From Dromaius novaehollandiae (taxonomy: Eukaryota > Chordata > Aves > Casuariiformes > Dromaiidae): a stretch of DNA of 64,000 nt. The notes beneath the pieces were generated by a model, which saw only the letters and a list, made by a program, of their open reading frames with translations, searched no databases and was not told where the DNA came from. A program made the position numbers and the translations under genes. The DNA lies in NCBI RefSeq assembly GCF_036370855.1, contig NC_088098.1, positions 140,078,721 through 140,142,720 on the forward strand, read 5' to 3'. This document shows, in pieces, positions 36,001 through 48,480 of this stretch (the first letter of the stretch is position 1; each line of letters starts with the position of its first letter).

Positions 36001-38400
36001 GAAGTTGCCTGACAGAAGAAAGCAGAAACTTTCCCAACCGTTTATCAGACAGATGAAAACAGAAGCCTTCCCAACCATATGTCATTGCTTTTAGAAATGT
36101 GTCAATTGCTATTCTTTTTAAATGAGAAATGTTTCTATCCAAGGGAAATACAGGTTCTTTCAGATTCACTAGGCTTGGTATGGTAAAATCCACAGTGCCC
36201 TCAGTGGACGTTTATTCCAAGGAACGCCAAGAAATAAAATCATTATTGTCCCTTTGGGTTCAGCTGTTATGATGTCAGCATCCATGAATAGTTTAAGACC
36301 ACAGTCTGAAATATTCTGGGTAGTTATGGTGGGATATGCTGAATCAGCAGATCCTTTGGCCACCTTGCCATTTTCCTTTTCCAAAAATTGCTCCTTTGTT
36401 AAGGCTGTCCTAGCTCATCTGTCCCTTTTTCTCTTTGCTCCACATGGGAGAGGTTGTGATTTTATCCCTGCAGGCTGTATATTGTATCTGCTTGTATTCA
36501 CACTGAGTCAAACTAGTGAAAATTTGGGGTACAGCTGGCTCTCAATGTGAACTCTATATAATGTGCAGTAGTGCCTGGCTTCTAACTGTATATTGAAATC
36601 TCACATAGAGAAGGTGAGGCTAATATTTCTTTCTGTTTACAACTGAAATTAAATCCTGCTTGTTTTCAACAAGCATTCCTAATTTCTTCTTTTCAAAGCT
36701 ATGAGGATTGTTGACCTACTTTTCAGGTGGCAAAAAAGAGACACAGAGGCAGCAAGCTGTTTTGTAATATACTGCAAAATGATTTCCCTTTGCAAGTACA
36801 TAAACAGTTATTTGCATTCAAATATGATTGGCCTTCCAAATCTGAGCGTCTCCTTTGATTTGTAAGATGTTCCTTTTCAGAATGAGTGGTCACAGATTAA
36901 GGGAAATACAGCATTTGCTCTTTTAAAGAGAATCTTAGCACGCTCATTTCTTTTCCTGCTTATTCGAAAACAGATTTGTTGTTGTTTTTCCAGACTCATA
37001 TTTTGAGGAGCTCAGATGAGGGCTTGGATATATGATCCTTCAGCCTTCAGTCCAAGATGAATTTAACCATAGTGCATTTATGAGACCTGTGGGTGTGATC
37101 AAAAAGCATGTTTTCAGAATCAATTAAATGATGGTTTGGTGTGCAGGAGAGGGAGGCAGAGGATCTGAACTGAGTGTCTGTGCAGCTGCCACAGTTTGGA
37201 AGGGGTCTCTGCTGCAGAGGATCAGCAGTCTGTCATCTGCTGCCTCCCAATTCAGTTTCACCCCATCAGTAGAAAAGTCAGAGTTTGGAACGCAAAACCT
37301 ACTCTCTCAGATTTCTCTCTGACGTTCAGTACTGAATGCACCTTCTGTGCCTTGACTGAAAATTTCATCACCTGTTTTGTTTTTCTGATTTCACTCTCCC
37401 TGTTTCTTTTCTTACATAAAGCAGTAAACATATGCAAGAAAAAACAACCAGAAGGACCCTCAGTCTATTGGAGGGTTGGGATGTTGTTCAAGAAAGACTC
37501 AGGGAGAGACTGTGTAGCTATGCAATAGCAATACCAAAGGAGGAGCCCTGGGGGATTACATCAGCTTTTTTTTCTTCCTAAGGGGAAAAATCCTGAATAG
37601 GGTTACCAGCTGTCTTACTCTAATCAGCGCTGTCCTAATGCATAGCAAAGCGTGCAGAATGAACCAAGAGGAGAGCACACAGCACTTCTGCAACCCACTG
37701 TTTTCAAAAGCCAAGGCACATAATTTCCTATGGAGCCCTAAAGAATGGAAGGGATGATATGAAGCACAGACTGTTTCCTGCTAATCCTGTCTAAGTATAC
37801 TCTATTTCACCTTCGTTCTCCCTTTGTCTCCTTGCTGGCGTTCATGACTCAGCATCGCCTTTCATAAAAATCCTATGCCTCTCTCCTCTAATATGTTGAC
37901 TGACTCGCACTCCTCTTGCAGAATTGCAGCTCTACTTCCTTTGTCTGCCCACTTAAAGTGACTCATCTCTTCATGGATGCTGGCCTTTGCCACTCATTTC
38001 CTGACACCATAAAATATCGTGCTGGCTTGGAAAAAAAAAATATTTCACTCAAGGGCATTAGCATTCGAGGATTACTCAGCTAATTGCAATGCAGACTGAG
38101 TGACAGGTTTCAGCCACACTGAGAGCAGGTACTCCCCAGAAGAAAGCAGGACCATGTCTCCCCGGGGCCTGTAGGAGCTTGCCAAATGGCCTTTCGGTCA
38201 GTGTGCAAGTCTCCATCTCGCTTCCTTCTTCCCCACTGAAAGCAGCTTTGGGGAACCTGCACAGCTGGACATAAAAGCCGAGAAACCTTTCCCCTCTCCC
38301 ACCGTGTGGCGACAACCCCCACCGCTAATACCTTCTTTTGCTTCCACATCATTAGAGTGTCATCTCCTTAGGGCAGACATTTTGCTTCATGTTGTGATTG
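33053..38400. other. Non-coding AT-rich unique DNA
   Basis: No gene is recognised. Poly-A runs (for example 34558-34572) and a TG/TA-rich patch (35899-35930) are the main low-complexity items. The words GGCCAAATTCAGT (33568-33580) and CACATCACTGCTGAATTTGG (near 35123) echo old sauropsid repeats but are too short to call. The frame at 34066-34422 (118 codons) has no supporting context. Confidence 0.55.
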
Positions 38401-38407
38401 TCTAGCA

Positions 38408-38432
38408 CCCCCCCCCCCCCCCACACACACAC
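38408..38432. repeat. C15 run joined to (CA)5
   Basis: Fifteen C residues at 38408-38422 pass directly into CACACACACAC up to 38432. The length of the C-run is likely uncertain or polymorphic. Confidence 0.92.
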
Positions 38433-38769
38433 TTACGACAATAACTGGAGATTTAATCTGTTGCCAGACTAATGGTTTTGACACGCGGACAAAATGAAAT
38501 AACTTGGAGTGGAGCTGGCAACCAGTGAACTTCAGAAACAAATTTATCTGGCAAGGAATTTTCATTATGCTTCAGGGAACAGGTTGATCTGACAAAAATA
38601 GAAGTTGGCAAATAGATTACCTCTTGGAAAATGGCATACTGAGGTGGTGCGGAGAGAAGAGGGGTGGTGTCTGATCTGCCTCCAGGAGGTAGGATTGGCT
38701 GGCTCAGCGGGAAAGTGGAGAATAAGCCTTGGCCCTCTTTGGAAGAGAGATTTTGTCATTTGAGTGTTT

Positions 38770-38965
38770 TATACAGCGCTATTGCGCGCTCGCAGCTTCT
38801 TCCTGCAGTTCCCGCCTCGGTCGGGAGGCTCTGCCAGGGCACATCGGTGCTGACGTGCTGCAGCTCGCTCTGTGCCTGCTCGGCACTGCTCTGCTGCACG
38901 CCTGCTTTTACCCTCTCCTGCTTCCATCTCCCCGGCCTCTGCGCCACCCAAGCTTCGCTTGCAAA
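38770..38965. other. Small GC/CpG-enriched patch
   Basis: This stretch carries CpG-bearing words such as ATTGCGCGCTCGCAG (38781-38795), CCTCGGTCGG and CTCGGCACTG, about twelve CpGs in 195 bases, in otherwise CpG-poor DNA. It is open on both strands, so the reading frames there (up to 109 codons plus, 96 minus) carry little weight. It may be a minor unmethylated regulatory element about 6 kb downstream of the main island. Confidence 0.4.
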
Positions 38966-39796
38966 TACTGCCAGGGAGGTTAAACAGTCCTGAAGGAGAT
39001 TTTGCCAAAAATGCCCATTTGTAGTAGCTGCTGTCATATGCACCATATGTTTTTATATCTGCAAAATATCAGAACTTTTTGAACCAGGCAAAGAAGAAGC
39101 TGTCTTTAACCTGATTTATAAGCTGCTTGTGTTGCTGATGGGGACATCAAGCCTCCAAACTGGTGAAAATATTTGCACTGTGGAGAACAAAAATGTTTCG
39201 CCCGCGACCTCAAACATGCAAGTCATTTATTCTTTTAAAAAAGAAAAAAAAATCCCCTTACATTCCTCGTAATTAAAAATAAGTTCCGTCTTCACCTATG
39301 AATATAGTCTTTTCAAATGTAGTCTGTTCTTTCTGTAAATTCTTCCTGTCAGCTCTCTGTAGAGGGGTTTTTTTTTTAACAATTCGTCTCTCAGATACAC
39401 ACTGTTACCTTATATGGTCTGTATGTACATCTGGGCTTTTTCTCAATGAATGGTATTCTTCTTCATACCCTGTTTCGATGTTTGATCAGAATAATAAACT
39501 TTTTATTGCCTATTTTTATAACAGTATAGGCATGAAGTCATAGGTTTTTTTTTAACTAGCCATTATGTTTATTTTCCAAGGAATAAGTACTGTTAACTAA
39601 GTTCTGTAGGTAAATTTTATAAGGAGGATAAATCTGGGTCTAAAAGTTGATCAGAAGTCGTTGGTGGATATAGGCTTTGGGAAAAAGCCGAAGTACTTGC
39701 TTTGTGGCATATACACACATTTTCCTATATGTCTAAAGGTGAAAAAATAGGAAATGAAAAAAAATTATTACAGAAGTATTACCTTGTTTATATATT

Positions 39797-39810
39797 ATTA
39801 TGATCATAAT
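39797..39810. repeat. 14-bp perfect palindrome
   Basis: ATTATGATCATAAT is its own reverse complement. The TGATCA centre flanked by AT could be a homeodomain dimer site or chance. Confidence 0.8.
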
Positions 39811-41029
39811 GACGTACCTGAGTGTAACATTAATGCACCTTAATAGCTAGCATAATAAAAGTTAAAACACATGACAGTCAATGTGTTGCTGCAGTTCCCT
39901 TATAGCTTTGGAAGCCTTGTGAGCACTTTTACGGTAGACTATCTAGGAGAATAAGTATTCCTAAGAATAGCAGAAGAGTAGTACAGTAGATCAAACGTAA
40001 ACTATATATAGGAACTCTTGCAATTTTTGCTTTTTCTCTTACTGTCTTTCTGACAATTTCTTCATTTCCTGCTGGCACTCCATATGTTGCACTTTAAGTT
40101 AAGGTGACATATAAATGCCATAATCTTGCAGTGGTTATGAAAGGATTACTAGAGGAAGATTTATTTTTGATTCTTTAAATTATAAAGCAGTTTGGAAAAT
40201 GCACAAATAAAAATGCCTGCGATATAACTCTGCCACGCTATAATAATAATAAATAAGTAAATAATTTAAAAATGTTACTCTACCAGGAAAATCCCACAAA
40301 CCTTTTTCAAGTATGTGCAACAGTAGTTTTGAGCTGTCCAAGTCAATAGCATCTAGGATCTTGTGTCGTTATAATTAATATGGAATCCAGTCATGTCTCT
40401 GAACATTTTAAATTGTTTCTTTTAATTCACATTACCTTCCACTAGTCTACATTGAATGGTATTACATTACATACCACAGTTTCTAGAATTCCTCATGAAC
40501 TTGGCACGGATGAGTCTACATAATCTGGGGAGAAAATATACCACATTTTTCTCTTTTTAAAAAATCCCATCTCATTCTCGATTTCAGTCTTTAATTCAAA
40601 TCAACCTGAATTATTTCTAACCAGTGCATTAATTATATTTTAAAGGTTTGTCTAGAGAATTTTCTGGTTCTAAAGGTACTTAAAGTATTATATGCCACAG
40701 ATTAACTTTAGGTTTATTAGCCTGCCTGTGAAAACAAATTAACTTAGTCTAAAAAATAGTTGATTCTATATCAATTTTGATGGGTAACTAGAGAGCAATT
40801 ATATATTTATAAACTGCCCAGCCTTAAGCTAGGCTAAAGGTACATATCTCATGAAAAATGCGATATGAACATAAATTACTACAGGTTATGAGGACTGCAA
40901 TATTACTTATGAGTTGAAAAACATTAAAATGCCTCATGAAAAGACTTGGCATTTTGTAAGGTAGCTTTGCCTTATCTTCTGTAATCTTTAAGCCTGAAGA
41001 ATCACAGAATCCTAAAACAGAACTCCTAA

Positions 41030-41126
41030 TTTTCTCCCTTTCTTCCTTTCTTCTTTTCTTTCTTCCTTCTTTTCTCCTTTCCCCTTTCCTTTCCTTCCCC
41101 TTCTCCTATCTTTTCTTTATCCTTCA
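41030..41126. repeat. Polypyrimidine tract (CTTT/CCTT-rich)
   Basis: Nearly 100 bases of C and T in irregular TTCC, TTTC and CCCC units, with a single A near 41108 before the 3' end. Such mirror-like homopurine/homopyrimidine DNA can form triplex (H-DNA). A short GAATCACAGAATCCTAAAA stretch just before it faintly recalls a CR1 3' end in reverse but is too short to call. Confidence 0.88.
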
Positions 41127-42911
41127 TGAAATGTGAAAAAGCTTATTGTGTGTAAAAAAAGTAGACTCTTCTTCCTCTTTGGCCTGAATCAAGACCAGTA
41201 AAAGATTATCTGAATTAGTTTCAGATAATTAGACACAGGATAAGAGGAAAGAAGAGAATCAAGAATAGCAATGCATATTATCCTCATAAACCCATTTCTG
41301 CAATGAACTCCACCTACTCACAACTGGCTAAGCTGAGGACTCTTTCCATTCTTAAACCACCTTTTCTGAGAAAAAAGCCGGTACAGTTTAAACAGACCGA
41401 TATTTTTTAATAATTATCATGAATATTTTTTGCATTCCCATTATTCATTACCCAGATCTTTCTGAGATAGAAAGGAGCTGTTTTCTCACTAAACTCTCTT
41501 TTGGAAGTTTTTGCAGACTATTCTTTGTAATATCACTATTATTTTTACATTACTGAGGAAAAACATTTCAGTTTCCTTTGCTTCCCAAATTTTAAAGGTT
41601 TATTTTTCAGGAGCACAATTTTGTGTTCAGTCATACAGAAAAAAGAGCATGAAATGTTATGCTTTTATGAAAATGTGAAGAAAAGGATTTTTTTTTTCAT
41701 TTCGATTCTCCTGAAATTTCTCAGACAAATCTCACTGTGTGATTACTGCTACTAACAAAGGATTGAAGCAGTATGAAAAGAATAAGGCAGGAGGGGAGGG
41801 AAGGAAGAGGAGGTGGCTGATTATGAATGTGAAAGCTTATTTACACACACACATGAACAATCAGCAGCTTTGAAAAAAGAATGCAGGAAAAGCACACACA
41901 CACATTTTTTACATTTCTTTATGCATAATGGCGCTCTTAAAGAATCAACCAATTTAGTAATTTTACTCCACAGAGAATTTGTTATGCTTGTAAAGAGGCA
42001 GTATTTTGAATGAAGCTGTGTTGTTTTTAATGCTTAGTGCACATGAGATTAAATTGACAGAACAGGGATATTTTTTTACATGTAGTCATTCAGCACTCAG
42101 CATGACACAAGGCTGATTTTGATTTTTGATTTTGAGTGAAGACATGGGGCAGTTACCTCGTTTTCTGCAAAGCCGCAACAGGTCACTCACTAAACAGATT
42201 AAACATGATTCCACTGGCAGATCTCCCATGAGGGGAGACATAAGTGAAAGGAACTAGAAGTATAGCAACGAACTGCGCTGTGTGGGAGCACATCACCTCT
42301 CTTTGACCCATATTGCCTCCTGATCATCCTGCGGCCATGGATATGGAGTTTGTCCCTGTGGGAGGTGGCCATGGTGGCAGCAGCCACTGTGCTATTTAAT
42401 ACTCAGTGGCTTTGCCACAGGTCTTAGAGATGCTGCGGCCTGAAGTGGAGTCCTCTAGGGGTTGGTCCCTGCTGGGTATGCATTTTGTCCTGCAAGTTGG
42501 GTGACAGTTGGGAATTGGCAGAAAAGACCAAGATGTAGTGAATTATGAGGATGGAGTGACTTTTGCTGCAGTGTCTGAAACACTCAGCTTGGCAAAGGAA
42601 GTTGAATGCTGGGCAAGGAGCATCAGTGTAACAGCATGTTGAAATCACTAGCACAAACTAAAGAGAGGGGATGAAGATAAGGATTATGTCTCTGCTAAGC
42701 TTTTTCTTTCATCTTTTTTTCTGAAGAAACTTCCTATTTTTGCCAGTGTTGATGCTGTTTTGTCACTGGTGGTAATAGGGAGTATGCTGATGCTGGCTGA
42801 TGTAGACTTTTTATTCACTACTATAGTCAAGACTGGCAGCAGGTCTATGCTACCAGCAGGAGTGCAATGAAAAAGCCTAGTATAGGTGATTGATATCAGT
42901 TGATCAATGTT

Positions 42912-42940
42912 TTCAGCCTGCATTAAAAATGCAGGCTGAA
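42912..42940. repeat. Perfect 13-bp hairpin with AAA loop
   Basis: TTCAGCCTGCATT (42912-42924) and AATGCAGGCTGAA (42928-42940) are exact reverse complements separated only by AAA. Two G-T wobbles could extend the stem outward. It is the cleanest inverted repeat in the window. It is too short for a microRNA precursor. It could be a cruciform-prone site, a paired protein-binding site or a snap-back mutation product. Confidence 0.9.
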
Positions 42941-45900
42941 GGAAGAAGATGACTGAGCTTAAGGGTCAAAAAAAATCTCTATTCTCCTTTTGGACATGCT
43001 GAGGAAATATACCTCCTCCACCTTGGAAAGGCTCCCTTTAGAAGAATCCCCTCATAAAAACATGTTTATATATGTGCGTGTGCTCAGAACTATATTTCTT
43101 AATACAGGATTTCTCATTAGAGGCCAGGTTTCCCTCCGTTTTGCCTGCCTGTTTTAAGTGTGGATTGGAAGAACAAAGTATGCATAGCTAGGTACAGGTG
43201 GTGGTGTTTAGGGCACAATACAATCACTCCCAATGCACTGTTAATTTGGTGGGTGTCTGTGGAAGGCCATGGCTGGACAGATACCTTTTGCTGGTGCTCG
43301 CCTATGGCAGGGTCTTGATGCTGGCCCAAGGCAGCCTGTGACCAGTGTTCGCCATCACAGGACCGTAATTCTTTCATGTCAAATACACTGCTTGGCTTCT
43401 AGGTAACCCCAGGGCACACTGGGATGTCATTATTTGATGGTTGAGTGTGAGAGTTTTTTCTTTGTCCACAATCCTTGTGAGCAATGAAACAAAAGGTCTT
43501 CTGCTGGTCTGCACTTCTGGCTGCTTGGCATCCTTGGTTTCCTGCGCTCTCATAAGAAACGCTTACAGATGATCAGGTGAAGCTGGAAAGATCCATTATG
43601 ATTTCAGTGCAATTTAACTGTATTTGCTATGCTGTTTTACATGTTATCAAATATACAACATATTTGTTTATTGGTGCAACAACACACAGTTAGAAAGTAT
43701 GTGCTTAAAATACAATTTGCCTATGTATAAAAATGCAGTGTTGCTGTTGGGATGCAGTTGGAGTTACATGCATCTCCATGGCGAATCTAACCTTTTATTT
43801 AAAAATATTTCCTACACAATATTTTTTGACTTTAAACTCTTCTTTATTGATCTGTCACATCTAGAATGTTAAAAAATAATTGGTCATATAATGTCATGAT
43901 AGGAAGATACAATGACTAATCTTTATTTTGAAATTAGTTATATTATGATGAAGACTCATGGTACTCCAGTGATGTCCTTTATAGCAGAAGAAAACACATA
44001 TTATGCAAAACTGAATGAAAAGGGTGGATACTAAGAATACCAAGAATTCTCTACTACAATTCCTGTTATGACAAAGTATCTCTCTTACTGATGAAATCTA
44101 GATAAATATTTAAAACTAAAACTTTTTCCATAGAAAGAGGCAGATTCAGCGGTGCAAAAATAGTCTGTGGACTTGTGAGACTTTGTTGAATTTCATATTT
44201 TAAAAAATCTAAAACATGCCAAAATAATCTGAATATTTTACTTTGACTTTCAAAATGAAACTTTCATTTTTTATTTTAAATGGATTGCCTGCCTAGAATT
44301 ATACTTTTAATAAAGCTCAAAATTGAAATTATGTGTGTAATACTGACAGGGTTTTCAATTCAATGACAACTGCTTTTTCTGTCCTCATTCCTTTCTCCTC
44401 CCCCAGTGGATTTTTCAGAATTGCCATCAGCTAAAAGTACCCATGATTTTTGTAGGTCTGTGTCTGACAACTGTACTTTTTAGATATACTGTATCCCTTC
44501 CACAGCTATCCCATGCTTTTTAAACATTAATATTCACAATTTTCATGATTACCAGTATTCTACATTAACTCCGTCATGCTGAGGTACTTTTACTGTATAC
44601 CTTACATGTGACAGAGTTGGAGAAAATTCTGTGGGCGAAGCATATTTACATTAATTTGTTTAGGTTTTTCTCTATCTTCCAGAGGCTTCGGGGTTTAAAT
44701 ACTCTTTGCTGTGAACTGTGCTATGTCTTGGCAAGTTTCCCCATGTATTTCCTAGTAGCAACAAGACTGGGATGGTGCCTCCCAAAATATCGGAGATCCT
44801 TTTCTTGTCAGTGTTGGAAATAAATGAAGCTCGTTGTCTGTACCTCGTGGACCATTTTTCTGTTCCTTTCCATCCCGCAATGTGGGGATTAGGCAGGCTT
44901 GTTACCGGGATATAGGACAGCAATCCTGGCTGTTTCAGCTGGTTTTAGAGTTTGGAGGTGCTGAAAGTGTGGCTCTTCATTTCTACTCAGCAGTTATAAA
45001 TATTACAGCTAAATGGCTTGTCAGGCTGAGTGCAGCACCACCGCACATCCTCCACACAGCTGTATTGCGGAGCAGAGCAATTTTGCAATCAAACCCAGTT
45101 CATGTAGAGCAGAGGTCAGAGCTGTAAGCGAATCCGCAGTGTAACAGGGATCTACCTGTCACTGGGTGTCAGGGGGGATTTTACACTCTGGCTTGCACCT
45201 TGCTAGGATGTATTGACTGAACAATACGTTGTGTCTAAGCAGCAGGGCCACAGTTGGCAACTAATTATTTTAGATCAGAGGGGAAAAAATGAGAAAAAAT
45301 GCAGGAAAGGAGTTCTTCAGATATTCATTAAATGTCATAAACGATGATTCATTATACACTCAGTATAATAAAGGGCCAATACCTTCTCACTGTAAAGCAG
45401 TGTAGATTCACTGATTTTGATAGAAAATGCTTATTTTCACCACTTTAGAATATTACTAGTAACAGGGAGAGTTTTGAAATGCAAGTCTAGATCCCCAAAC
45501 TTGCATTTCAATGAGGACAAATTTCAACGCCAAACTTAGAAGAGGAGCTGATAAATCACTGCGTAAGGGCTGAAGCATAGCAGCAGAATGGACAAGCTCT
45601 GAATCTGGTCACTCGTAAATGTATTTCATTTAAAAAAGCATAAGAGGGAGCATCCATAGGGCAGAAGGGCTTAGCTTGTGGGTAGTCATTCCCTTTCACT
45701 AGAAATTGGTGCAATTTCCATTTCAAAAGCACCAAGATGTGGCAAGGCAAAGGTGTCAAGGGGTCCCTTTGGCCTGGTCCTGGCTCACGGTGGCTTGCAA
45801 GTCCCACCATGGCAGACTGCAGCTGCACTGCTTTGGATCGGTCGTGTACCCTCAGCTAAAGACATTTACATTGCTGGGCAGGGGCAGCGTCGTGGTGAGG

Positions 45901-45954
45901 CTGGAGCTGGCACTGCTGTGACCAGCGACTGATGGCCCAGGGCTGGGCTGAGAT

Positions 45955-45984
45955 GGGGCTGGGACTGGGTCAGGCCGGGGTGGG
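45955..45984 (+). other. Canonical G-quadruplex motif
   Basis: Runs GGGG, GGG, GGG, GGGG and GGG are separated by loops of 2, 3, 7 and 1 bases, meeting the usual G3+N1-7 definition. It lies in a GC-rich 150-base patch with imperfect GGGCTG repetition (from 45941). Confidence 0.75.
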
Positions 45985-47092
45985 CACCAGGGGGCTACCG
46001 AGGCTCTCAGGGCCCAGATAAAAACCAGGAAGGTGACAGATGTAGTTCAGTCGTTTAGGTGCTTCAGTGATAGGCTTGTAGTAGCAAGTAGTATGAAAGA
46101 TCAAATAGCAAGTCTTAGGAGGTTTTTAATATATATTGGCTTATTGTCATTTTAGTTAAATCATGTATTTATATGAACTAAAATTTGGCCCTTTAAATAT
46201 AATGTCTAGGTCTGGCACATGAGTCATTGCACAGAATGACTGACTCTCCAAGCAGAACTGTTAATATTCCATGATTTTTAAGTTTTTTCTGAGCTGTTTC
46301 TAGCATATCTTTGTTAGATGGAATATGCATTTTATTCCTTGTTCCTAACAGTGAAATACAAACCTTGTACTTAGGCATTTCCCACAAAGCAAAAGCCCTC
46401 TGCAACTCAGAAGTGTTGAATGCTGATTTACTGTTCATGTGTGAACAAATAAATTCCCCAGAAATCTGTTGTTTCAAGCACCATGCACACAGCTTGCGTC
46501 TGCAGCTGTGTGGCGTGCAGATGAGGTCATCCCCATTACAGAGCCAGCTCTGTCTGCAGGCCTGCTGCCGAAAAAAGCTCCAGACAGCCTGGAACAGGAA
46601 GGGAAAGAATGCATGGAAGATTGAACAAGGCGGTTTTGATTATGATAAAATCCTGACTATTGCAAGCCATGGGGTCTGTCATGTGTTCCTGAACAACAGT
46701 ACTTTCAAAACACTTCCTCACCTGCCTGAAGAGAGAGCGTGCAGCAATGTCAGCATCTCTTAACATATATCTGATAGAAAAATAGGTCAAAGCAAATCAT
46801 TCAAACGTATATATTAGGGAAATATATGTGAAAATGTAAATAGAAATGCTTTGTCATTTCTCTTACTTTGTAATGGCTATCAAGTCTAGTTCCCTAGGAT
46901 GGGTTTTGTGATTTTTTTTTGAGTGGTATTAAAAGAAAATCCACGAGACCCTACTGCAAGATCTAAGCTGAGGTCTGAGAATTTACACATTTTATGTGTT
47001 GTGACATAAAACAACATGTCAGCATATGAACATACAAATGTTAATGTTTTAGTGTAAAGATGTTAACAGATTTAACATTTTGTGCAGCTTTA

Positions 47093-47114
47093 TGTGTGTA
47101 TATATATATATATT
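47093..47114. repeat. (TG)n(TA)n microsatellite
   Basis: TGTGTG passes into about seven TA units, a simple sequence repeat. Confidence 0.9.
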
Positions 47115-47530
47115 TTATACATTATAGTTATATAATTATGATAAACTTTTTTTATATACCCAGAAGCTTTGGAAACAAGCTAAGTGAATGAACTGTTGCT
47201 TAGTGAATTTTTGAGTGCTCTTAAGGCAGAATATGATAAAGTATTAGTTAAAAAAATGAAACACTTTAATGATTTTAGTGCCGCCGGCAGTCTGGGAAGT
47301 TTCTTTTTGTCAGGCATACCAGCCAAAAAGAGGGGTGGGAGAGTGTTTCTTTCTCTCCCTTTTCATTTTTAAGTCCAAAAAGCAAAGTAAAATTACTTGT
47401 AAAGTTATAAAATTAGTTAACTAAGTAAAATTAGTTTCAACCAATTTTTCCGTGGAGCCTAAAGAATAAAAAATTCTATATAAGCAACCAATTAAAAAGA
47501 TGTTAATATTATACTAGATTATAAGGGGAA

Positions 47531-48480
47531 AAGTCTGTTAGTTACTAGTGATATCTTACAGGGGTCGATCTTGGGGTCAGTACAATATCTTTATTAGAGA
47601 ACCGGGAGATGGGAAAGAGTGCACTCTCAACAGGTTTGCAGATAATACCAAACTAGGGGGAGTGGTTGATACACTGGGGGGTGGGGGCTGCCCAATCACA
47701 GAGACCTTGACAGGCTGGAAAAATGGACTGAGAGCAACTGAATGAAGTTCAACATATCCAAGTGCAAAATTCTGCACCTGGGATCAAGTAACTCCGTGTG
47801 ACCACACAGGTTGGGGGCCGACAGGCTGGAAAGCACCTTTGTAGGTAAAGACCTGGTGATCCAGGTGGATGACAAGTTGAACGTGAGTCAGTGGCATGCC
47901 TTTGCAGCAGAGAAGGCCAACCGCAACCTGGGCTGAAAGAGTTTAGCCAGCAGGTCAAGTGATTCCTCCCCTCTGTTCAGCACTTGTGAAACTTCAGCAC
48001 TGGAGTACTATGTCCAGTTTTGGGCTCCCCAGTGTAAGAAAAATACTGGAGCGAGTCTAGAGAGGAGCCACCAAGCTGGTCAGGCACTGGAGTACCTGAC
48101 ATAGAAGGAGAGGCTGCAAAAGCTGGGCCAGTTCAGCCTTAAGAAGAGAAGCCTATGGAGGGATCTCGTCACTGTCTACATTTAGATGATCAGAGGTTAC
48201 AGAAAAGATGAAGCCAAAATCTTCTCAGAGGTTTACAGTGACAGGATGAGAGGCAAAAGACACAGGAAATTCAGACTCAGTATAGGAAAATTTTTTATCA
48301 TGAGGGTGATCAAACACTGGGACAGGGTGCCTAGAGATGTTGTGGGATCTTGCCCTTGGAGATACTCAAAACCTGACTAGGCATGGCCTGGAACAACCTC
48401 AACAAGCTGGCTCTGCTCTGAGCAAGGCTTGGACCAGGTGACCTCCAGAGGTACCTTCTGGCCTACATGAGTCTATGATT
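47531..48480 (+). mobile_element. CR1 LINE, 5'-truncated 3' fragment, dead
   Basis: This is a CR1-family non-LTR retrotransposon fragment in plus orientation, about 950 bases, keeping the 3' part of ORF2 and the 3' UTR. Evidence is CAGGGGTCGATCTTGGG near its start; an RT core frame (47548-47745) with NIFI, GKECTLNRFADNTKLGGVVD; then words such as AGTGCAAAATTCTGCACCTGG, TGGAGTACTATGTCCAGTTTTGGGC, FRLSIGKFFIMRVIKHWDRVPRDVV (48186-48380 frame); and a 3' end of GACCTCCAGAGGTACCTTCTGGCC, then TCTATGATT. The RT catalytic box normally reads FADD; here the second Asp is Asn. The frame is also broken by stops and frameshifts between 47745 and 48186. CR1 copies are typically 5'-truncated and end without poly-A in short ATTCTATG-type repeats, as here. 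Confidence 0.95.

Larger units (their letters stand above)
38966..47530. other. Non-coding AT-rich unique DNA
   Basis: It contains a 14-bp palindrome (39.80 kb), a pyrimidine tract (41.0 kb), a 13-bp hairpin (42.91 kb), a G-quadruplex motif (45.96 kb) and a TG/TA microsatellite (47.09 kb), all listed separately. Also present are an (AAT)n run at 40241-40268 and a GATTTT(T) triple at 42114-42135. The 150-codon frame at 46311-46763 is the longest in ordinary-composition DNA. It shows no domain, signal peptide or splice context. Confidence 0.5.

Noticed and set aside
41001..41020. GAATCACAGAATCC-like CR1 3' end before the pyrimidine tract
   Set aside because: Only about 15 bases match and no CR1 body follows.
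45380..45450. Sauropsid palindromic repeat-like GCAGTGTAGATTCACTGATTTTGA
   Set aside because: Suggestive but limited to about 25 bases. No mirrored half or terminal motif was found.
46311..46763. 150-codon plus-strand frame
   Set aside because: Length is within chance expectation for the window. No signal peptide, domain, splice or promoter context was seen.
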